7,120 bases of DNA, from positions 1-7,120 of the forward strand of contig JAZRVS010000090.1 of the NCBI GenBank assembly GCA_045599365.1. Direction: 5' to 3'. The stretch comes from UBA1715 sp045599365 (GTDB lineage Bacteria > Bacteroidota > Bacteroidia > Bacteroidales > UBA1715). Each line of letters opens with the position of its first letter. The first letter of the stretch is position 1. Made by a program: the position numbers and the translations under genes. The notes under the pieces are model-generated. The model worked only from the letters and a program-made list of their open reading frames with translations. It did no database searches and was not told where the DNA came from. Below, piece after piece: positions 1-3,632 of the stretch.

Positions 1-20
1 AACTCTTAACTCTTATCTCT
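1..20. repeat. Heptamer-type repeat (AACTCTT-like units) just upstream of cysK
   Basis: The first 20 bases consist of two AACTCTT units followed by ATCTCT, ending two bases before the cysK start codon. Similar 7-base units recur at 948-968 and 2698-2715 (opposite orientation) and at 3279-3303 and 3453-3478 (same orientation). The repeat is cut by the window edge, so its full length is unknown. No promoter for cysK is visible because only 22 upstream bases are present. Confidence 0.6.
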
Positions 21-22
21 CC

Positions 23-940
23 ATGCTTTGTAACTCTGTTCTTGATGCGGTTGGAAATACTCCGTTAATTCGATTGAATTCAATCGCAAATGATTTGTAT
101 GCAACTATTTATGCAAAATTTGAGGCGTGCAATCCTGGCGGTTCTGCAAAGGATCGAGTGGGAATTGCTATGATAGAAGATGCAGAACAAAAGGGTTTGA
201 TTAGTCCCGACACATTGATTGTTGAACCAACAAGTGGAAATACAGGAATAGGACTTGCAATGGCTTGTGCAGCAAAAGGTTACAATCTTGTGTTGACTAT
301 GCCAGAAAGTATGTCCATAGAACGACGAAAAATTTTGTCTGCGTATGGTGCAAAAATTATATTAACACCAGCTCAAGAAGGTATGTCTGGCTCTATTGCA
401 AAAGCGGAAGAATTACAAAAAACGAGAGGAAATGTGTTTATTCCGCAACAATTTGCCAATTATGCGAATGTAGAAATACATAAAAAAACAACTGCTCCAG
501 AAATTTGGAATGACTTATGTGGAAATGTAGATTTTCTTGTTGCTGGTGTTGGAACAGGGGGAACAATAACGGGAATTGGTGAATATTTGAAAGAAAAAAA
601 TGGGAATATCACTATTGTTGCTGTAGAGCCAAGCGATTCTCCAATGCTTTCTCAAGGAACGTGTGGTCCGCACAAATTGCAAGGTATTGGAGCTAACTTT
701 GTTCCTCAAATTTTGAATGTTTCTATTCTAGACGAGATAATACCAATTACGACAGAACAAGCGTATTCTGCTGCTCGTGATATGGCTCAAAAAGAAGGCG
801 TTTTATGTGGCATTTCGTCTGGTGCTGCCGTTGCTGCTGCATTACAAATTGCACAACGAGAAGAAAATCAGGGGAAAAATATTGTCGTTGTTTTACCAGA
901 TACAGGTGAACGATATTTAAGTTCAGACCTTTTTTCTTGA
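23..940 (+). CDS. cysK: Cysteine synthase A (O-acetylserine (thiol)-lyase)
   Basis: PLP-dependent enzyme that makes L-cysteine and acetate from O-acetyl-L-serine and sulfide, the last step of assimilatory cysteine synthesis, in the cytosol. Its 305 residues are the usual family length. Visible hallmarks in order are GNTPLIRL at residues 11-18, the PLP-lysine motif NPGGSAKDR with K43, the substrate loop EPTSGNTG at 68-75, QFANYANVEIH near 140-151, the glycine-rich phosphate-binding loop GVGTGGTITG near 176-185, the CGISSGAA serine motif near the C-terminus, and the closing PDTGERYLS motif. The ATG at 23 directly precedes the conserved N-terminal NSVLDAVGNTPLIRL, so the start is secure although no Shine-Dalgarno is visible. 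It resembles CysK more than CysM, but the two are hard to separate by eye. It stands alone: no cysE or sulfate-reduction gene is adjacent. Confidence 0.96.
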   Translation: MLCNSVLDAVGNTPLIRLNSIANDLYATIYAKFEACNPGGSAKDRVGIAMIEDAEQKGLISPDTLIVEPTSGNTGIGLAMACAAKGYNLVLTMPESMSIERRKILSAYGAKIILTPAQEGMSGSIAKAEELQKTRGNVFIPQQFANYANVEIHKKTTAPEIWNDLCGNVDFLVAGVGTGGTITGIGEYLKEKNGNITIVAVEPSDSPMLSQGTCGPHKLQGIGANFVPQILNVSILDEIIPITTEQAYSAARDMAQKEGVLCGISSGAAVAAALQIAQREENQGKNIVVVLPDTGERYLSSDLFS

Positions 941-947
941 AGTAAAG

Positions 948-968
948 AAGAAAGATAAGAATTAAGAG
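948..968. repeat. Inverted copy of the heptamer-type repeat downstream of cysK
   Basis: The sequence AGATAAGAATTAAGAGT in this stretch reads on the opposite strand as ACTCTTAATTCTTATCT, closely matching the repeat at 1-20. cysK is therefore enclosed by inverted copies about 0.93 kb apart. A similar copy in this orientation follows the lipoprotein gene at 2698-2715. Confidence 0.55.
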
Positions 969-971
969 TGT

Positions 972-995
972 AGAGACGTGATGTATCGCGTCTCT
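972..995. terminator. Hairpin downstream of cysK, possible terminator or dispersed hairpin repeat
   Basis: AGAGACG (972-978) pairs with CGTCTCT (989-995). The stem can extend inward by one G-T wobble and one G-C pair, leaving a six-base loop. It lies about 30 bases after the cysK stop and is the only strong hairpin before the repeat block, so it may stabilise or end the cysK transcript. There is no proper T-tract afterwards, so it is weaker than the terminators at 2741 and 6989. The GTAGAGACG...CGTCTC pattern also resembles a dispersed repeat seen in many Bacteroidota and cyanobacterial genomes (from memory). Confidence 0.45.
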
Positions 996-1024
996 TGCTC
1001 ATAGAATAATGTAATTATTGAAAC

Positions 1025-1060
1025 CGTCATTCTGAACGGAGTGCAGTGCAGTGAAAGAAT
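1025..1060. repeat. Interspersed repeat of the GTCATTCTGAACG type
   Basis: The stretch starts CGTCATTCTGAACGGAGTG and ends GTGAAAGAAT. It resembles a short repeat found in many Bacteroidota genomes, usually read as GTCATTCTGAACGxAGTGAAGAAT (from memory). Here it carries a small tandem expansion, with GTGCA twice in a row at 1041-1050 followed by GTGAA. No coding potential is seen around it. Confidence 0.5.
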
Positions 1061-1093
1061 TATTTCCACGAATAGAACAATCTGTTTAAATCT

Positions 1094-1227
1094 AAATGCC
1101 GTAGGCATTACCCATTGGTAGAAATGATTACGTTAAGGAAATAACAATGTATTATGTTAATCCCTACGGGATTTGAAAATGAAGGGTGGAATGTTATTCT
1201 ACCAAAAGTTATTTCCTAACGGAAATA
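1094..1227. repeat. Modular palindrome repeat, copy 1 (upstream of the lipoprotein gene)
   Basis: This non-coding block is a chain of small perfect palindromes: AATGCC-GTA-GGCATT (1095-1109), AATCCC-TAC-GGGATT (1159-1173) and TATTTCC-TAAC-GGAAATA (1210-1227). A longer-range 9-bp inverted pair, TTGGTAGAA (1115-1123) and TTCTACCAA (1197-1205), encloses the middle palindrome. A second copy of 1094-1215 lies at 2796-2935 in the same orientation, with about five mismatches and one 18-base length difference by eye. No transposase or coding frame is associated. It could fold as a multi-stem RNA or act as a non-autonomous repeat; its function is unknown. Confidence 0.85.
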
Positions 1228-1228
1228 C

Positions 1229-1287
1229 ATCGTGTTCATTTGTGATTAAAGTTCTGCCACGAATTACACGAATTTTCACGAAGAATT
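1229..1287. repeat. CACGAA / TTCGTG phased repeat cluster
   Basis: CACGAA occurs at 1258, 1267 and 1277, a spacing of 9-10 bases, preceded by the related ATCGTGTTCATTTGTG. The same motif in the opposite orientation (TTCGTG) forms clusters upstream of the GH31 gene at 3346-3388 and 3519-3544. This looks like a known type of short intergenic repeat in Bacteroidota (from memory). Nothing suggests coding. Confidence 0.55.
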
Positions 1288-1290
1288 ATT

Positions 1291-1320
1291 TTTGTTCATT
1301 ATCATATTTTTATACATTTG
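1291..1320 (+). promoter_or_regulatory. Candidate Bacteroidota-type promoter for the lipoprotein gene
   Basis: TACATTTG at 1313-1320 matches the Bacteroidota -7 consensus TAnnTTTG, and TTTG at 1291-1294 could be the -33 element. The spacing is 18 bases, one short of the usual 19-21. Transcription would begin near 1326 and give a ~185-base leader before the ATG at 1511. The assignment is by pattern only. Confidence 0.4.
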
Positions 1321-1380
1321 TTTACTTTATGATGTAAAACATGGTGTGTGATATGATTTTTCTCAAAAAACTCTGCGAAT

Positions 1381-1426
1381 TATTTGGAAACTCCAAATAC
1401 TTGTATAAACACACTATATATGGTGT
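1381..1426 (+). promoter_or_regulatory. Two adjacent palindromes in the lipoprotein leader
   Basis: TATTTGGA (1381-1388) and TCCAAATA (1392-1399) form a perfect 8-bp inverted repeat around AAC. Twelve bases later, 1411-1426 (ACACTATATATGGTGT) is a 16-base near-palindrome with one T-G mismatch. Either could be a protein-binding operator or an RNA hairpin in the leader. No regulator gene is nearby, so the role is inferred from symmetry and position only. Confidence 0.4.
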
Positions 1427-1452
1427 AACCCTTATTATTTTTGAATTATGTG

Positions 1453-1488
1453 GCGACATTCTGGCGAGAACTGGGAGGTCGCTTTTTT
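1453..1488 (+). terminator. Terminator-like hairpin directly upstream of the lipoprotein start (possible attenuator)
   Basis: GCGAC (1453-1457) pairs with GTCGC (1478-1482), immediately followed by six T residues (1483-1488). Inside the loop a smaller hairpin, TTCT-GGCG-AGAA (1459-1470), can form. The layout is that of an intrinsic terminator, but it lies inside the presumed leader only 22 bases before the ATG at 1511. It could attenuate the gene or end a short leader RNA. The outer stem is only 5 bp, so strength is uncertain. Confidence 0.4.
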
Positions 1489-1510
1489 GTTTAATACTAA
1501 ATCAAAACAA

Positions 1511-2692
1511 ATGATTATGAAACATTTCTTAAAAACAATTGCCATGTTTTGCTTAGGGGCTTGTACAATGGCATCGTGTGTTGACGAGGAAACACCGACA
1601 AAACAAGAGGATCCAAAGTTGGAGGTATCTAAAAGTGAATTAGGATTTTCAAAGAATGTGGAGTCAAAAGTGGTAACCATAACAACAAACAGTACTTGGT
1701 ATGTTGAAAACAATTCGGATTGGATTACCGTTTCTCCTATGGGCGGAAAGGGTAATGGTGCGATTACTGTTTCTGTTTCCCAGAACGCAAGCGGTCAATC
1801 TCGTGAATCGTATTTCTCAGTTGCAATAGATTCCGATTCAAAAGTTATTGTGGTTTCGCAATCTGCAACGGATACTCCTCCAGAGGAGAATAATGGAAAA
1901 CAAGGCAATGTTACGATAGAAAATGGAGCAATACAAGCAGCATTCTCTATTTCGGCGACAGAACAAGTATATTTTAGCCAAGGCAACTTACAATACCAAG
2001 CAAGTACAAACACGTGGCGATTTGCAGAAAACCAATATGACATAATTGGCGATAACAACTCAAACATTTCTTCTACGTATAGTGGTTGGATAGATTTGTT
2101 CGGTTGGGGTACGAGTGGTTGGAACAGCGGTGCAAACGCATACCAGCCATATTCAACAAGGACTAATAATGAGGATTACTATCCTGGCGGTTCGTCCAGC
2201 AACAACCTAACAGGCAGTTATGCCAATGCAGACTGGGGTGTGTACAACAAGATAAGCAACGGTGGAAACACCGCAGGACAATGGAGAACACTCACGTATG
2301 AAGAGTGGAAATATCTATTGAACACAAGAACCGATGCAAGTGCGTTGAAAGGTTTTGCAACCGTAAATGGAGTTAGGGGAATGATATTGTTGCCAGACAA
2401 CTGGACTACGCCAGACGGTATAACATTCAATAGCAATGGTTTTAGAAGCAATACATACACCACAAGTGACTGGGCAAAAATGGAAGCGAATGGTGCTGTT
2501 TTTCTTCCTGCTGCTGGCTACCGTTACGGTTCGGAGGTTTACGCCGTGGGTTCCGACGGGGACTACTGGTCTTCGTCTGCGGACAGCTACGGCTACTACG
2601 CTTACTGCCTGTACTTCAACTACGGCAATGCCTACATGTACGACGACTACCGCAGTCGCGGTCGATCTGTTCGTTTGGTGCTTGGTTTGTAG
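1511..2692 (+). CDS. Surface lipoprotein with BACON domain and FISUMP / C-type-lectin-like C-terminus; candidate DGR target
   Basis: Predicted 393-residue lipoprotein. A basic, hydrophobic N-terminus ends in Cys23 (MASC, then VDEE); Cys18 in LGAC is the alternative. The acidic residues after the cysteine suit Bacteroidota surface export. Residues ~37-118 are a BACON domain (LEVSKSELGF start, WYVENNSDWITVSP core, IVVSQS end), often linked to glycan or mucin binding. Residues ~140-393 look like the FISUMP-type domain of Bacteroidales, related to the formylglycine-enzyme/C-type-lectin fold: VYFSQGNLQY, W-rich middle, FLPAAGYR, YWSSS, closing GRSVRLVLGL. The C-terminal ~60 codons are GC-richer and tyrosine-rich (see separate entry). 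An in-frame ATG at 1448 would add 21 residues before the signal peptide and lies on the hairpin, so I start at 1511; ATG 1517 is equally possible. Monocistronic by spacing, with its own terminator at 2741. The ligand is unknown. Confidence 0.85.
   Translation: MIMKHFLKTIAMFCLGACTMASCVDEETPTKQEDPKLEVSKSELGFSKNVESKVVTITTNSTWYVENNSDWITVSPMGGKGNGAITVSVSQNASGQSRESYFSVAIDSDSKVIVVSQSATDTPPEENNGKQGNVTIENGAIQAAFSISATEQVYFSQGNLQYQASTNTWRFAENQYDIIGDNNSNISSTYSGWIDLFGWGTSGWNSGANAYQPYSTRTNNEDYYPGGSSSNNLTGSYANADWGVYNKISNGGNTAGQWRTLTYEEWKYLLNTRTDASALKGFATVNGVRGMILLPDNWTTPDGITFNSNGFRSNTYTTSDWAKMEANGAVFLPAAGYRYGSEVYAVGSDGDYWSSSADSYGYYAYCLYFNYGNAYMYDDYRSRGRSVRLVLGL
2519..2689 (+). other. Putative hypervariable region of the lipoprotein (DGR-VR-like C-terminus)
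   Basis: All 13 tyrosine codons between 2519 and 2650 are TAC, while upstream in the same gene I count 10 TAT and 5 TAC. In the 26 codons 2582-2659, 21 end in C, and most are GAC, AGC, TAC, GGC, TGC, AAC or CGC, all reachable from AAC by changing adenines only. They alternate with framework residues (A..L.F, then R..GRSVRLV). That is the expected footprint of adenine-specific DGR mutagenesis of a template rich in AAC. No template repeat, reverse transcriptase or accessory gene is in the window, so the mechanism is inferred. Domain paralogues that simply share this codon bias are the main alternative. Confidence 0.5.
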
Positions 2693-2697
2693 AAGAG

Positions 2698-2728
2698 GTA
2701 AGAGATAAGAGTTGGAGGGGGTATCTCT
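2698..2728. repeat. Heptamer-type repeat (inverted orientation) with a short hairpin after the lipoprotein gene
   Basis: TAAGAGATAAGAGTT at 2700-2714 is the reverse-strand form of the AACTCTT/ATCTCTT units. It also forms a 7-bp hairpin, AGAGATA (2701-2707) with TATCTCT (2722-2728). It sits between the stop codon and the terminator, in the same orientation relative to the gene as the copy after cysK. Confidence 0.45.
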
Positions 2729-2740
2729 TCAACAAATACA

Positions 2741-2773
2741 AACGCAGAATTCCAATTGGGTTCTGCGTTTTTT
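2741..2773 (+). terminator. Intrinsic terminator of the lipoprotein gene
   Basis: AACGCAGAA (2741-2749) and TTCTGCGTT (2761-2769) form a perfect 9-bp stem that can be lengthened inward by wobble pairs. Six T residues at 2768-2773 follow, beginning inside the last stem bases. It lies about 50 bases after the stop codon. Confidence 0.9.
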
Positions 2774-2795
2774 GTATTAATGCGCAAAGTAATGC

Positions 2796-2935
2796 AAATG
2801 CCGTAGGCATTACCCATTGGTAGAAATGATTAGGTTAAAGAAATAATATTTCCGTAGGAAATGACAATGTATTATGTTAATCCCTACGGGATTTGAATAT
2901 GAAAGGTGGAATGTTATTCTACCAAAAGCTATTTC
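2796..2935. repeat. Modular palindrome repeat, copy 2 (downstream of the lipoprotein gene)
   Basis: Same orientation and order as 1094-1215: AATGCC-GTA-GGCATT (2797-2811), TTGGTAGAA (2817-2825), AATCCC-TAC-GGGATT (2879-2893), TTCTACCAA (2917-2925). It carries an extra 18-base module at 2847-2864 that is itself a palindrome, ATTTCC-GTA-GGAAAT (2848-2862). Where copy 1 ends in the TATTTCC-TAAC-GGAAATA palindrome, copy 2 runs directly into the hairpin at 2937-2970, so the two repeats are joined differently at their right ends. Confidence 0.85.
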
Positions 2936-2936
2936 T

Positions 2937-2970
2937 CTTCATTTCTTTTGTGCCGACAAAAGAAATGAAG
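2937..2970. repeat. Perfect 15-bp hairpin with a 4-base loop
   Basis: CTTCATTTCTTTTGT (2937-2951) and ACAAAAGAAATGAAG (2956-2970) are exact reverse complements around the loop GCCG. No T-tract follows and no gene ends nearby, so it is unlikely to be a terminator. It forms the left part of a larger repeat with the structure at 2981-3118. A similar element is common in Bacteroidota genomes (from memory). Confidence 0.85.
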
Positions 2971-2980
2971 CAAAGAAAAG

Positions 2981-3118
2981 CTCTGCCGCGAACCTGCTTC
3001 GCTAAAAAAATTACTGCATTACGCTACACAAAAAGAACTCGCTTCGCTCAAACAGCTTTTTGTGTTTAACGCTGCATTTCGTGATTTTTTTTAACGCTCA
3101 CCAGCTAATGCGGCAGGG
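2981..3118. repeat. Large imperfect inverted repeat (~138 bp)
   Basis: Nested complementary blocks pair across the element: CTCTGCCGC (2981-2989) with GCGGCAGGG (3110-3118, one wobble); the A-run and flanks near 3003-3014 with the T-run near 3081-3094; and ACACAAAAAG (3026-3035) exactly with CTTTTTGTGT (3056-3065), leaving a 20-base apical loop. TTCGCT occurs repeatedly (about 2998, 3043). No open frame of note crosses it. It may be a dispersed, non-autonomous cruciform-like element or a structured RNA. Confidence 0.7.
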
Positions 3119-3249
3119 ATTATCGTAATCCGAAACATCTTCTTTTATAGCTCTCCAAGAATCGTCATTGTTGTTTAGAAAAACGCGACAAATCGACAAC
3201 TCTACAGGGCGTATGCAATACACTCCTACATTCTTACTTCTTAACTCTA
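3119..3249. other. Intergenic stretch without recognisable genes
   Basis: I see no gene, tRNA or strong hairpin here. The piece at about 3183-3230 (ACGCGACAAATCG, then GGGCGTATGCAATACACTCC) looks like a decayed fragment of small palindromic repeats related to the 972-995 type. An AUG-initiated frame running from 3168 to 3455 exists but is made largely of repeat sequence and has no protein-like features. Confidence 0.4.
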
Positions 3250-3351
3250 TTTGCCTTCGACAAGCTCAGGCATCTCATAATTCTTATCTCTTAATTCTTA
3301 ACTTTCAAGCCTTTCAGGCAATGTTATTTCCTAACGGGAAATTAATTCGTG
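3250..3351. repeat. Composite ~100-bp direct repeat, copy 1
   Basis: The order is TTTGCCTTCGACAAGCTCAG, then the heptamer units AATTCTT/ATCTCTT/AATTCTT, then the mini-palindrome GCCT-TTC-AGGC (3309-3319), then ATTTCC-TAAC-GGGAAAT, then TTCGTG. It is repeated nearly exactly at 3425-3524, differing by a few substitutions and in the CCTAACGGG versus CCTACGG palindrome. It is a mosaic of the smaller repeat types seen elsewhere in the window. Confidence 0.85.
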
Positions 3352-3388
3352 TCAATTCGTGGTTAAAAATACATCGTGTTCATTCGTG
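3346..3388. repeat. TTCGTG phased repeat cluster
   Basis: TTCGTG occurs at 3346, 3356 and 3383, with ATCGTG at 3373; the first pair is spaced by 10 bases. It is the opposite-strand form of the CACGAA cluster at 1258-1282. Confidence 0.55.
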
Positions 3389-3424
3389 GTTAATGTTCAA
3401 CTACGAATACTTAATTCTTAAATC

Positions 3425-3524
3425 TTTGCCTTCAACAAGCTCAGGCATCTCATAATTCTTATCTCTTAATTCTTAACTTTCAAGCCTTTCAGGCAATGTC
3501 ATTTCCTACGGAAAATAATTCGTG
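3425..3524. repeat. Composite ~100-bp direct repeat, copy 2
   Basis: Near-identical to 3250-3351 and in the same orientation, 175 bases further on, with the intact core palindrome TTTCC-TAC-GGAAA (3502-3514) instead of the expanded CCTAACGGG form. The pair makes a local direct duplication directly upstream of the GH31 promoter region. Confidence 0.85.
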
Positions 3525-3544
3525 ATCCTTCGTGTCTATTCGTG
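3519..3544. repeat. TTCGTG triplet at exact 10-base spacing
   Basis: TTCGTG begins at 3519, 3529 and 3539, about one helical turn apart, about 40 bases upstream of the candidate GH31 promoter. It is probably a repeat element, but the position would also suit a protein-binding array. Confidence 0.5.
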
Positions 3545-3581
3545 GTTAATAAATAGCTAAACATTCCAACACAAATTCCAT

Positions 3582-3613
3582 ATTTTATAATTTCCATTTT
3601 TTTGTTATCTTTG
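3582..3613 (+). promoter_or_regulatory. Candidate promoter of the GH31 gene
   Basis: TATCTTTG at 3606-3613 is a perfect match to the Bacteroidota -7 consensus TAnnTTTG. A TTTG -33 element is not present at the right distance; the closest is the T-rich ATTTTAT at 3582-3588. Transcription would begin about 3619, giving a very short leader of roughly 14 bases before the ATG at 3633. Confidence 0.6.
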
Positions 3614-3632
3614 CAATAAACAATATATTTCT

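Noticed and set aside
972..1320. tRNA or other standard RNA gene in the cysK-lipoprotein gap
   Set aside because: No cloverleaf, T-arm GTTCRA motif with matching acceptor stem, or CCA end could be found. The hairpins present are simple repeat palindromes.
1448..1510. Upstream in-frame ATG extending the lipoprotein by 21 residues
   Set aside because: It would put a polar tryptophan-containing stretch ahead of the signal peptide and run through the hairpin and T-tract at 1453-1488. The ATG at 1511 or 1517 gives a normal lipoprotein signal.
1435..1713. Antisense frame over the start of the lipoprotein gene
   Set aside because: No signal, domain or promoter supports it, and it lies opposite a well-supported gene. 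The other antisense frames inside cysK and GH31 were rejected for the same reason.
2436..2708. An overlapping + strand frame inside the lipoprotein gene
   Set aside because: Its threonine/valine-rich tail is the frameshifted reading of the TAC/GAC-rich region. The lipoprotein frame has clear domains.
3168..3455. A 95-codon open frame in the repeat-rich intergenic region
   Set aside because: It consists mostly of repeat sequence (composite repeat and TTCGTG cluster), the translation has no protein-like pattern, and parts of it recur nearly identically at 3425-3524.
1094..3524. The repeat blocks as a CRISPR array
   Set aside because: Repeats vary in length and sequence, are hundreds of bases apart, lack regular unique spacers, and no cas genes are present.
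2693..3632. A complete DGR (template repeat plus reverse transcriptase) or an insertion sequence near the lipoprotein
   Set aside because: No second copy of the 2519-2689 sequence, no reverse transcriptase or transposase motif, and no long coding frame is found in the flanking DNA within this window.
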